Assembly: GCF_021390195.1 (NCBI RefSeq)
Contig: NZ_CP090003.1
Coordinates: forward strand, 2,096,001 to 2,160,000
Source: Flagellimonas sp. CMM7
Lineage (GTDB): Bacteria; Bacteroidota; Bacteroidia; Flavobacteriales; Flavobacteriaceae
Length of the DNA stretch: 64,000 bases
Direction: 5' to 3'
Position numbers and translations under genes: made by a program. Shown here piece by piece: positions 19,230 through 26,898 of this stretch (its first letter is position 1; each line of letters starts with the position of its first letter). The notes under the pieces were generated by a model. That model worked only from the letters and a program-made list of their open reading frames with translations. It was not told where the DNA came from and did no database searches.

Positions 19230-19700
19230 ATGGCCATGTCAACGACGCATAAAATATCAGCAGACTTTTATGATGATAACTTTCAACTCATCGCCATACA
19301 TAGTGGCTTGGAGGATTATGCCATGACCTATGCCATAAATTCCAACTGTCAACTGCATTTAAAAAGAATAGAAAATGATTTGAAGTTTGACAAAAACCTT
19401 TCATTTTCAGTGTTTGAGTGGGATGATGAGATGAATGATATGTGTTGGACACTAGTTTCCAATAAATGTGTAGTTGAAGAGGTTGTTCCATCAGATGGCC
19501 TTTTTGAAAGCAATACTTCCTTTAGAACAAACCATTTGATAAAAGAAAGAAAGGAAGTGGATTATTTTTTAAAAATTGATGCTGGAGACGAATTAAAACT
19601 TGAAGAACAAGTTAGATTCATTAACAAAATACCAAAAGTTGTAACGGCCTATCCGTTAGAAACACAGACCTTAAAATCGAAAAGAAACCTAATCTTTTAG
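19230..19700 (+). CDS. IPExxxVDY family protein
   Basis: A 156-residue protein of a Bacteroidota family of unknown function named for its IPExxxVDY motif. Here the motif reads LIKERKEVDYFLKI near residues 108-121, with Lys in place of the Pro. The N-terminal IAIHSGLEDYAMTYAIN segment also fits the family. ATG at 19230 and an in-frame ATG at 19236 are both possible starts. It sits between rnc and pyk, 2 bp before the pyk ATG, so it is almost surely cotranslated with pyk. Confidence 0.85.
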   Translation: MAMSTTHKISADFYDDNFQLIAIHSGLEDYAMTYAINSNCQLHLKRIENDLKFDKNLSFSVFEWDDEMNDMCWTLVSNKCVVEEVVPSDGLFESNTSFRTNHLIKERKEVDYFLKIDAGDELKLEEQVRFINKIPKVVTAYPLETQTLKSKRNLIF

Positions 19701-19702
19701 CA

Positions 19703-21145
19703 ATGCCAACTAGAAAGAAGACAAAAATTGTAGCGACCCTTGGTCCTGCCACGAGTAAGAAGGAAGTCCTTAAAAATATGATGGAAGCGGGAGTGGATGT
19801 TTTTAGGATAAATTTTTCGCATGCTTCCCATGATGATGTTGCGGAACGCATTCAGATGATACGGGATTTAAATCAGGAATTGGGAATTAATACTTCAATA
19901 CTTGCAGACTTACAGGGCCCAAAACTTAGAGTAGGCGTTATGGGAGGAGAAGCTGTTGTTGCTCCTGGAGATGAAATTACATTTGCTACTGGTGAGCCTT
20001 TTGAAGGGACGGCAAAGAGAGTCTACATGAACTACCAGACGTTCCCTCAAGATGTAAAACCCGGCGAGCGAATTTTATTGGATGATGGAAAATTAATTTT
20101 TGAAGTTAAATCCACAAACGGAAAAGATGAGGTTCAAACAACCGTTATACAAGGGGGTCCATTAAAATCGAAAAAAGGGGTAAACCTGCCCAATACAGAT
20201 ATCTCATTGCCTGCTTTAACAGAAAAAGATATTAAAGATGCCATATTCGCCATTTCGCAAGAAGTGGATTGGATGGCACTTTCCTTTGTGCGCCATAGTC
20301 AAGACCTTATTGGTTTACAGGATTTAATCAACAAACACTCTGAGCATAAAATTCCGATCATTGCCAAAATAGAAAAACCAGAAGCGGTTGAGAACATAGA
20401 TAAAATTGTTGCGTATTGTGATGGTTTAATGGTTGCCAGAGGTGATTTAGGAGTGGAAGTTCCGGCGCATGAAGTTCCGCTTATTCAGAAGAAATTGGTA
20501 TTGCGGGCAAAGAAGGCCAGAATTCCTGTAATTATTGCCACGCAGATGATGGAGACCATGATTACAAGCCTTACGCCAACGCGTGCAGAGGTGAATGACG
20601 TTGCAAACTCTGTAATGGACGGGGCTGACGCAGTAATGCTTTCCGGTGAAACTTCTGTTGGGAATTACCCAGTTCAAGTGATCGAAAAAATGTCGAGCAT
20701 TTTAAATAGCGTTGAAGGCTCTAGTTTAATCAATGTTCCACAAACGCCACCTCACATCCGAACCAAAAGATACATTACCAAATCGGTTTGTTATCACGCG
20801 GCCACAATGGCAAACGAAATACAGGCAAAGGCTATTTCAACACTTACCAATAGTGGATATACAGCTTTTCAAATATCGGCATGGAGACCAAGTGCCCATA
20901 TCCTTGTTTTTACCTCTAATAAAAGAATTTTAACACAGCTTAACCTCCTATGGGGAGTAAAGGCGTTCTATTACGATAAATATGTTTCTACGGATGAAAC
21001 GATAGAAGATGTGAACCAAATAGCCTGTAAAAAAGGATTTTTGGATGTAGGGGATATGCTTATAAGTTTGGCGGCAATGCCAATAAAAGAAAAAGGAATG
21101 GTGAATACTTTACGTATTACCGAAATAGAAACTTGTTCTTTTTAG
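19703..21145 (+). CDS. pyk: Pyruvate kinase
   Basis: A 480-residue glycolytic enzyme that converts phosphoenolpyruvate and ADP to pyruvate and ATP. Motifs seen: KIVATLGPATSKKEVL and FRINFSHASHDDV at the N-terminus, LADLQGPKLRVG, IIAKIEKPEAVENI with the catalytic Lys, GDLGVEVPAHEVPLIQK, and IIATQMMETM. The C-terminal regulatory domain is present. It follows the IPExxxVDY gene by 2 bp and converges on the PAS gene 21 bp away, with no visible terminator between them. Confidence 0.97.
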   Translation: MPTRKKTKIVATLGPATSKKEVLKNMMEAGVDVFRINFSHASHDDVAERIQMIRDLNQELGINTSILADLQGPKLRVGVMGGEAVVAPGDEITFATGEPFEGTAKRVYMNYQTFPQDVKPGERILLDDGKLIFEVKSTNGKDEVQTTVIQGGPLKSKKGVNLPNTDISLPALTEKDIKDAIFAISQEVDWMALSFVRHSQDLIGLQDLINKHSEHKIPIIAKIEKPEAVENIDKIVAYCDGLMVARGDLGVEVPAHEVPLIQKKLVLRAKKARIPVIIATQMMETMITSLTPTRAEVNDVANSVMDGADAVMLSGETSVGNYPVQVIEKMSSILNSVEGSSLINVPQTPPHIRTKRYITKSVCYHAATMANEIQAKAISTLTNSGYTAFQISAWRPSAHILVFTSNKRILTQLNLLWGVKAFYYDKYVSTDETIEDVNQIACKKGFLDVGDMLISLAAMPIKEKGMVNTLRITEIETCSF

Positions 21146-21166
21146 AAGGACAGGCTAAGAGAGGAT

Positions 21167-21688
21167 TTAGGCAACTTCTTTTTCAAAAGCGATAAAGTTT
21201 ACCACTTTACCAGCTTTATCAAAAACAGGAGAACCCTGTATCCAACATTTGTAAGGAGAGCCATTTTTTCGATAGTTGAGCAAAACAACTTCAAAAGGCT
21301 TATTGTTTTTAATAGCATGTGAAACTTGTTTTGTGGTTTCCATGCAAGTTTCTCTACCCTGAAACATTTTTGGTTTTTTTCCGATAACCTCATCAGATTC
21401 ATAACCGTTCATCTGATACATATTTTGAGATGCATAAACGATATTTAGATTTGGATCGGTTACAATCACCACATGTTCCTTTTCTATGATTTCATTGCGA
21501 AAAGACACGTCATTTTGCCATTTTGCTTTTTGAGCCAAATCGCTTAAGCTTTTGACATCTTGAAGGTTTTTGCACACTTTGCCAAAATGTTGCGCATAAA
21601 TATCCAATGAGCTTATGGGATAACTGTTTATTTCTTTATTGCGATAAAAATTATTTACCGCTTCATCATAAAATTTTATCTTTTCCAT
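21167..21688 (-). CDS. PAS/LOV-like domain protein without the photoactive cysteine
   Basis: A 173-residue protein with one PAS domain (about 65-173) and a short N-terminal helical part; no output domain. The PAS core is close to LOV flavin domains: GKKPKMFQG (103-111) stands where LOV has GRNCRFLQG, and LNYRKNGSPYKCWIQGSPVFD matches the LOV NYRKDG region, including Asn138. The cysteine that forms the flavin adduct is replaced by Pro106, and the neighbouring Asn by Lys105. Flavin binding is therefore doubtful, and it may be a plain protein-protein or redox sensor. It converges on pyk and diverges from the AraC gene. Confidence 0.75.
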   Translation of the reverse strand: MEKIKFYDEAVNNFYRNKEINSYPISSLDIYAQHFGKVCKNLQDVKSLSDLAQKAKWQNDVSFRNEIIEKEHVVIVTDPNLNIVYASQNMYQMNGYESDEVIGKKPKMFQGRETCMETTKQVSHAIKNNKPFEVVLLNYRKNGSPYKCWIQGSPVFDKAGKVVNFIAFEKEVA

Positions 21689-21761
21689 GCCCCAATACTA
21701 TAAAAAGTTTTAAAAGCAATAAAATCTAGCCAATATATTAACATTCTTGTTTAAGAAATCC

Positions 21762-21785
21762 TTTAAAACAGGTTTTAAAACAGGT
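21762..21785. repeat. Tandem 12-bp direct repeat upstream of the AraC gene
   Basis: TTTAAAACAGGT occurs twice back to back (21762-21773 and 21774-21785), about 78 bp before the AraC-type ATG. AraC-family proteins often bind direct repeats, so this could be an autoregulatory site; that is inference. Confidence 0.5.
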
Positions 21786-21862
21786 GTAAGTATCAACAAG
21801 ATAGCAGGACTAATCATTAAAAAAGTATAGTTTTATAATAATATCTAAGTAGGCAAAGTTTA

Positions 21863-22711
21863 ATGAGACATGAATATAAAGACCCTAAATTGGGTGCTAT
21901 TTTGGGGTTAACAGATGACATTAGAAGAGATAACGACCGTTTTTCTATAACTTCCAACACCATTAAGTTTTTATGGAACAAAAATGATAAACCTATAGAA
22001 TTTGTTGTGGATGATATGGTTTTAAAGCTTATGCCCAACCAGATTGTAACGGTCACCTACTTACAAAACGTTTCCTTTTCTAAAACAGCCCTGCCTCTTT
22101 CCGCTATACTTTTCAATAGAGAGTTTTATTGTATTTCTGATCATGATAGTGAGGTTTCTTGTAATGGTATTCTCTTTTTTGGAACACAGGATTTACCTAT
22201 AATTACTATTCCTGAAGACCAACTGCGAAAATTTAAAATATGGTTCGAGGTATTTTTGGAAGAGTTCTCCACACCAGATAATATTCAAGGTGACATGCTT
22301 CAAATGCTCTTGAAACGATTGATAATCATGAGTACCCGTTTGGCCAAAGCACAACATATAGTTAAAGCACTTAACAACGACCAAGTAGACACCATTAGAA
22401 AGTTCAATTATTTGGTGGACATTCATTACAAAACCAAGCGAAAGGTGAGTGATTATGCAGAAATGCTGTTTAAATCACCAAAAACCCTATCCAATCTTTT
22501 TTCAATCTATAATCAAAAGTCTCCACAACAAATTATTTTGGAACGTTTGACTTTGGAAGCAAAAAGGCTTATTCATTTTACAGATAAGCAAAACCAGGAA
22601 ATTGCCTTTGATCTGGGGTTTAATGATCCGGCACACTTTAGCCGGTTTTTCAAGAAAATGACCCAAACAACACCTTCTGAATACCGAGAAAACTTGCCAA
22701 TTTCTGCCTAA
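21863..22711 (+). CDS. AraC-family transcriptional regulator
   Basis: A 282-residue regulator. The C-terminal part (about 185-280) has the two helix-turn-helix motifs of AraC/XylS proteins: VSDYAEMLFKSPKTLSNLF and IAFDLGFNDPAHFSRFFKK followed by TPSEYR. The N-terminal part resembles a cupin-like sensing domain with no ligand readable. It lies directly upstream, same strand, of the three-gene operon 22802-23965, which it may control. A TAGTTTTA box with one mismatch lies upstream. Confidence 0.9.
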   Translation: MRHEYKDPKLGAILGLTDDIRRDNDRFSITSNTIKFLWNKNDKPIEFVVDDMVLKLMPNQIVTVTYLQNVSFSKTALPLSAILFNREFYCISDHDSEVSCNGILFFGTQDLPIITIPEDQLRKFKIWFEVFLEEFSTPDNIQGDMLQMLLKRLIIMSTRLAKAQHIVKALNNDQVDTIRKFNYLVDIHYKTKRKVSDYAEMLFKSPKTLSNLFSIYNQKSPQQIILERLTLEAKRLIHFTDKQNQEIAFDLGFNDPAHFSRFFKKMTQTTPSEYRENLPISA

Positions 22712-22801
22712 GGGAAACTTAGGCAAGCGGTCGGGAAATTACTACTAACACTTCCCTTCCTTTTCGCTACATCTTTGCATTGTAATTAAAAGTAAGTAGA
22801 G

Positions 22802-22960
22802 ATGAACGTAGTAGAAAAATCAGTTTTTAATCTTATAGAAATATTCAGGACTTCTAAGAAAATAGAAGCGCAAGCCCTTGTGCCAGAAACACATTGTGAG
22901 CAAAAACATCACCATGATTTTTATTGTGATGCTGAAAAACCATTTGTAAAGAATTTTTAA
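22802..22960 (+). CDS. Small Cys/His-rich protein of 52 residues
   Basis: A short frame with ATG at 22802 and stop at 22960, too short for usual gene callers. The protein starts MNVVEKSVFNLIEIFRTSKK and ends with a cluster HCEQKHHHDFYCD (residues 31-43) that could bind a metal such as copper, zinc or iron. It starts 90 bp after the AraC gene and precedes the CMD gene by 31 bp. CATCTTTG at about 22768-22775 is near the minus 7 consensus. Family unknown; the case for being real rests on position, reading-frame length and the Cys/His cluster. Confidence 0.5.
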   Translation: MNVVEKSVFNLIEIFRTSKKIEAQALVPETHCEQKHHHDFYCDAEKPFVKNF

Positions 22961-22991
22961 CCCATATAATAATTAAATAAAAGATAGAATT

Positions 22992-23540
22992 ATGAGCACA
23001 TTTAACGTACCTAAAAGAGAAGAAGTAAGCAGTAATAATCAGGCAATTTTTGACAATCTGGAAAAAGCAGTTGGCTTTGTTCCAAACCTTTTTGCCACCT
23101 ATGCACACTCAGAAAATGCATTGGGAAATTATTTAAACCTTTCTAACGCTAAAACATCTTTAAAAGCGAAAGAAAAAGAGGCTGTAAACTTGGCGGTAAG
23201 TGAAGTGAACAACTGTATTTATTGTTTATCTGCACACACAGCAATAGGCAAAATGAACGGTTTCACGGATGACCAAATATTAGAACTGAGATCTGGTAGC
23301 GCTTCTTTTGATAACAGATTGGATGCATTGGCAAAATTGGCCAAGAACATCACAGAAAACAGAGGAGCTACAGATGCAACTGTTCTGAACAATTTCTTTG
23401 CTGCGGGATGGACCAAAGAAAACCTTATTGACACGATTGTATTGGTAGGGGACAAAACGATTTCAAATTATATAAATAATACAACAGAAGTACCTGTTGA
23501 TTTTCCAGTGGCTCAGCCTTTGGAAACAATTGAAGCATAA
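22992..23540 (+). CDS. Carboxymuconolactone decarboxylase (AhpD-like) family protein
   Basis: A 182-residue helical protein with the CMD/AhpD active-site pattern EVNNCIYCLSAHT: Glu71, Cys75, Cys78 and His82. In AhpD this CxxC pair relays electrons to a peroxidase, so a thiol redox or peroxide-defence role is likelier than decarboxylation. The N-terminal and C-terminal parts fit the peroxidase-related subfamily. It lies between the Cys/His-rich ORF and the cupredoxin-like gene (32 bp gap), forming one operon. Confidence 0.9.
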   Translation: MSTFNVPKREEVSSNNQAIFDNLEKAVGFVPNLFATYAHSENALGNYLNLSNAKTSLKAKEKEAVNLAVSEVNNCIYCLSAHTAIGKMNGFTDDQILELRSGSASFDNRLDALAKLAKNITENRGATDATVLNNFFAAGWTKENLIDTIVLVGDKTISNYINNTTEVPVDFPVAQPLETIEA

Positions 23541-23572
23541 TTAATAAACCATAATAAATTAAATATCAAATA

Positions 23573-23965
23573 ATGAAAAAAGTAATTGCAATTTTAGTAT
23601 TCGCCGTTGGAACAGTATTTTCTGGAACCGCACAGGATAAAATGATGAAGGATGCACCAGTTAGAACGTTGTCTTTGGAGCAAACTTCTGGAGAGTTTAC
23701 GCAAAAACAAATTACCGTTTCTGAAGGAACTTATGTTTTTGACATTACAAACAATGGAGTGGGACACGACGTAGGTTTTGTATTGGTGAAAAAAGGGAAA
23801 GATGTAAGCAAGCCTGAAAACCATATCCAGACGGCTTATGTTACCCAAGCAGTAAAAACAGGAGCTTCACAAACTTCAAAACCAACTAAATTGGAAAAAG
23901 GAGAATATGTGTATTTCTGTCCTTTGAACCCTACAGCAACGGATAATACCTTGATTGTAAAGTAA
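23573..23965 (+). CDS. Secreted cupredoxin-like protein
   Basis: A 130-residue protein with a signal peptide (residues 1-20, ending FSGTAQ) and a beta-sandwich of cupredoxin type. His65 (VGHDVGFV) and Cys116 (YFCPLNPT) sit where type 1 copper ligands are expected. The usual ligand His and the Met that follow the Cys within about ten residues are missing: the tail after Cys116 is PLNPTATDNTLIVK. The domain may bind copper in another way or not at all. It is the last gene of the operon and ends in a strong terminator. Confidence 0.82.
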   Translation: MKKVIAILVFAVGTVFSGTAQDKMMKDAPVRTLSLEQTSGEFTQKQITVSEGTYVFDITNNGVGHDVGFVLVKKGKDVSKPENHIQTAYVTQAVKTGASQTSKPTKLEKGEYVYFCPLNPTATDNTLIVK

Positions 23966-23984
23966 TCGGCAGTGTTTTATAAGT

Positions 23985-24022
23985 AAAAAGAGCCCCTTCA
24001 ATTTTGAAGGGGCTCTTTTTTT
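23985..24022. terminator. Bidirectional terminator between the cupredoxin and TetR genes
   Basis: A 17-bp perfect stem (AAAAAGAGCCCCTTCAA with its complement, 23985-24001 and 24004-24020) with T-runs on both strands serves the two converging genes. The TetR stop codon begins where the stem ends. Confidence 0.88.
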
Positions 24023-24599
24023 ATACTACTTCAGAATTTGCAAAAAGTAGGGGAGCTATACTTCTAGCCGTATAAATGGGCCAATCATTTTTGAACAAAT
24101 GGCTCTCCGTAATGGCACTATCATATAAAAGATAAATTCCGCCAGATATTTTTTCGGTCTCGGCCTTAGAGATATTGTTGATATTGTCACCAACAACCTC
24201 CCCTAAATACAATAACAATTCTTTTTTTTGCTTTTGTACTATGCCTAATATTTTTTTCTGCTTAGGCGAAAGTTCTCCTAAAATCTTAAGACCCCAGCAA
24301 CCATGAAAATCTTCCTCTCTGTACATATCCCTTAAAAGGTCGAAAATGGCCAATAATTGATTCTTCCCTTTTTTCCTTTTGGAAACATAACTTTTCAGAG
24401 ATTCCAAGAAACTGTCGTGGCGTTGTTTTAAATAAGCAATACAAATGTCTTCTTTAGATTTAAAATGGCTGTACAGCGTAGCTTTTGCAATACCAGATTT
24501 GGAAATAATCTCATTGATTCCTGTTGAGTTATATCCGTTGGTGTAGAAAAGATTACTTGCTGATGTGATTATGTTATTGTGTATCGTGCTTTTAACCAT
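24021..24599 (-). CDS. TetR-family transcriptional regulator
   Basis: A 192-residue repressor-type protein. The N-terminal HTH (about 12-55: NGYNSTGINEIISKSGIAKATLYSHFKSKEDI) is typical of TetR/AcrR. The C-terminal ligand domain resembles the TetR_C type of relatives controlling efflux or redox genes, but the ligand is unknown. An interrupted palindrome at 24619-24636 just upstream is a candidate operator. The divergent small exporter gene is a plausible target. Confidence 0.9.
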   Translation of the reverse strand: MVKSTIHNNIITSASNLFYTNGYNSTGINEIISKSGIAKATLYSHFKSKEDICIAYLKQRHDSFLESLKSYVSKRKKGKNQLLAIFDLLRDMYREEDFHGCWGLKILGELSPKQKKILGIVQKQKKELLLYLGEVVGDNINNISKAETEKISGGIYLLYDSAITESHLFKNDWPIYTARSIAPLLFANSEVV

Positions 24600-24618
24600 G
24601 GTATAAATATAAGAAAAG

Positions 24619-24636
24619 ACAAGTCTGTCTACTTGT
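24619..24636. promoter_or_regulatory. Interrupted palindrome upstream of tetR-type gene
   Basis: ACAAGT and ACTTGT form 6-bp arms around six bases (18 bp in all), 20 bp before the TetR ATG. TATATTTA near the start gives a possible minus 7 box, so a bound repressor would block the promoter. This is a typical arrangement for autorepression. Confidence 0.4.
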
Positions 24637-24795
24637 TTTTATACAAATTTAAAGCTCTACATTAGAGATTATTAAGATTCGTGCTATGTGAATTTTTCAC
24701 TCTGTATATTAGGCTTGGAGTTTTAATTATAATTTAGCGTTTTATAGTATGGATTAAAGCATTTTCATGACTAGTTTAGCAATCTAAAAAATGCT

Positions 24796-25251
24796 GTGAT
24801 ATTAGACTTGTTAACTGCTATGCTTTGGAGTTTATCCCCCTTTGGCGAATCTAAATTGGGGATACCTTATGGGATTATGAAAGGCTTAAATAGTTATGCA
24901 GTTCTAATTGCCTGTTTTCTGGCCAATCTTTTGGTTTTTCCCATAATGATGTTCTTTCTTGAGAACGTTAACCGTTATTTGATAAAATGGCGTTTTTATA
25001 AAAAATCAGCAATTTATGTTGCCAAAAGGGCAAAAACAGGATCAGCAGGGAAAATTCAAAAGTTTGGTTTTTTTGGTCTAGTGCTATTCGTTATGATCCC
25101 CCTACCTGGAACGGGAATATATGCTGGCAGTATTGCATCGTATCTTCTTAAAATTGAAAAGAAGAAGGCATTTTTTGCCAATGCCATAGGAATCTTTTTC
25201 TCTTCCATTATAATTTGGGCATTGACCATTTTTTCTGTAGAAGCAGTATAG
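24796..25251 (+). CDS. Small multidrug export family membrane protein
   Basis: A 151-residue inner membrane protein with about four hydrophobic segments. The LSPFGESKLGIPYG segment and FVMIPLPGTGIYAGSIASYLL match the COG2426-type family called putative small multidrug export protein, whose transport role is not well established. The start is GTG at 24796; no in-frame ATG gives the full N-terminus. It diverges from the TetR-type regulator, 196 bp away, and may be under its control. Confidence 0.78.
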   Translation: MILDLLTAMLWSLSPFGESKLGIPYGIMKGLNSYAVLIACFLANLLVFPIMMFFLENVNRYLIKWRFYKKSAIYVAKRAKTGSAGKIQKFGFFGLVLFVMIPLPGTGIYAGSIASYLLKIEKKKAFFANAIGIFFSSIIIWALTIFSVEAV

Positions 25252-25290
25252 TTTTAGTTTTTGGATAAACGTAACCGGTTTGGATTGTAA

Positions 25291-26391
25291 TCAAAAATCA
25301 AATTTGAGCTGCACCAAAACGGATTCATTTTTTTGCTCTTCCTTTTTTTTCTCGGTGTTAAGGTTTGCCAATGAAATTCCCAATAAACGAACAGAATTCT
25401 CGAGGGTTGACTGATATAACAATTCTTTGGCCGTCTCTAGAATCAATTCCTTTTTTGCAATATAATAGGGTAGGGTTTTGCTCCTGGTCTGGAGGGTAAA
25501 ATCACTGTATTTAATTTTCAGGGTAATGGTCTTGCCCGCTATTTTAGATTTTTGAAGCCTTCTTTCCAATTCGTTGGCAATGTTCTCTAATTTTTCCAAC
25601 ATAAAAACCTCACTGCTAAGGTTCTCAAAAAAGGTGCGTTCCGCACCTACAGACTTTGGAATACGATGGGGCTTTACCTCACTATTATGAATTCCACGCA
25701 CCACGTAATAGTAGTATTTTCCACTTTTCCCAAAAGTATTGTCCAAAAACTCCAATGATTTTTGTTTTAGATCATTTCCGGTAAAAATTCCCAGTTTGTA
25801 CATTTTTTCAGCAGTCACTTTTCCTACTCCATAGAATTTTCGAATATCCAAGTCTTCCAAGAATTGGATAACTTCTTCAGGATTTACCGTTTTTTGTCCG
25901 TTCGGTTTATTGTAGTCACTGGCCACTTTAGCAATGAACTTATTTATGGAAATTCCGGCGGAAGCTGTCAACCCCGTTTTATCAAGAATTTTTTGTCGGA
26001 TTTCTTTTGCGATAAGCGTTGCAGAGGGGTTGCCTTTTTTGTTTTCAGTTACATCCAGGTAGGCCTCATCTAAGGAGAGTGGCTCTACCATATCAGTATA
26101 CTCGAAAAAAACACTACGTACTTGTTGCGAAATCTCTTTGTACCGCTCAAAGCGTGGTTTCACAAAAATTAGATCTGGACAGTTTTTTCTAGCAATATAC
26201 CCGGCCATTGCACTACGGACCCCAAATTTTCGGGCCTCATAACTTGCCGCTGAGACCACTCCACGTTTAGAGCCCCCACCAACTGCCACGGGTTTCCCCT
26301 TAAGGTCGGGATTGTCATGTTGTTCCACAGACGCGTAAAAGGCATCCATATCCACATGAATGATTTTTCGTAAGGGAAAATCAAAGTCCAT
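25291..26391 (-). CDS. dinB: DNA polymerase IV
   Basis: A 366-residue Y-family translesion polymerase. Catalytic acids are in IHVDMDAFYASVEQ (Asp14, Asp16) and SLDEAYLDVT; the little-finger domain follows with VGAERTFFENLSSE. I take ATG at 26391; the longer frame from GTG at 26427 adds 12 residues unlike the family. The start lies 27 bp from the divergent CYTH ATG. No LexA-type site is evident. Confidence 0.93.
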   Translation of the reverse strand: MDFDFPLRKIIHVDMDAFYASVEQHDNPDLKGKPVAVGGGSKRGVVSAASYEARKFGVRSAMAGYIARKNCPDLIFVKPRFERYKEISQQVRSVFFEYTDMVEPLSLDEAYLDVTENKKGNPSATLIAKEIRQKILDKTGLTASAGISINKFIAKVASDYNKPNGQKTVNPEEVIQFLEDLDIRKFYGVGKVTAEKMYKLGIFTGNDLKQKSLEFLDNTFGKSGKYYYYVVRGIHNSEVKPHRIPKSVGAERTFFENLSSEVFMLEKLENIANELERRLQKSKIAGKTITLKIKYSDFTLQTRSKTLPYYIAKKELILETAKELLYQSTLENSVRLLGISLANLNTEKKKEEQKNESVLVQLKFDF

Positions 26392-26418
26392 ACTCAAATT
26401 TAGGGTATATTTAGTTTG

Positions 26419-26898
26419 ATGGAGCACTTAGAAATAGAACGCAAGTTTTTAGTAAAATCGAACGCGTATAAAGAAGAAGCAAAATCCCAGACCAGAATTG
26501 TCCAAGGATTTTTGAATACCGACCCAGAACGGACTGTTCGTGTTAGAATAAAAGGAGATAAAGGTTTCTTGACGGTAAAAGGAATAAGTAATGATTCGGG
26601 CACTACCCGTTTTGAATGGGAAACTGAAATTAGTGTCGGTGAGGCAACCAATTTGATTGATTTATGTGAGCCTGTAATTTTAGAGAAAATTCGGTTTGAA
26701 GTTCCCACAGGAAACCATGTTTTTGAAGTAGATGAATTTTTTGGGGAAAATAAAGGATTGGTCGTTGCTGAGATTGAACTTGAGCATGAAGATGAGGTTT
26801 TTGTAAAACCAAACTGGCTCGGGCATGAAGTGACAGGAGAGGTTAAATATTATAACTCTCAGCTGAGCAAAAAGCCATATTCCAACTGGGGTGCTTAA
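26419..26898 (+). CDS. CYTH domain protein
   Basis: A 159-residue CYTH protein (adenylate cyclase/thiamine triphosphatase fold), probably hydrolysing a triphosphate such as inorganic tripolyphosphate or thiamine triphosphate. The ExExK signature is EIERK (Glu5, Glu7, Lys9), and basic tunnel residues in TVRVRIKGDKGFLTVKG are present. The ATG at 26419 is preceded by an in-frame TTG, which I reject. The stop overlaps the pheS stop on the other strand within one TTAA. Confidence 0.9.
   Translation: MEHLEIERKFLVKSNAYKEEAKSQTRIVQGFLNTDPERTVRVRIKGDKGFLTVKGISNDSGTTRFEWETEISVGEATNLIDLCEPVILEKIRFEVPTGNHVFEVDEFFGENKGLVVAEIELEHEDEVFVKPNWLGHEVTGEVKYYNSQLSKKPYSNWGA

Noticed and set aside
19288..19491. Antisense frame with many His and Trp in the IPExxxVDY gene
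   Set aside because: Opposite strand to a clear gene and lacking any family signature.
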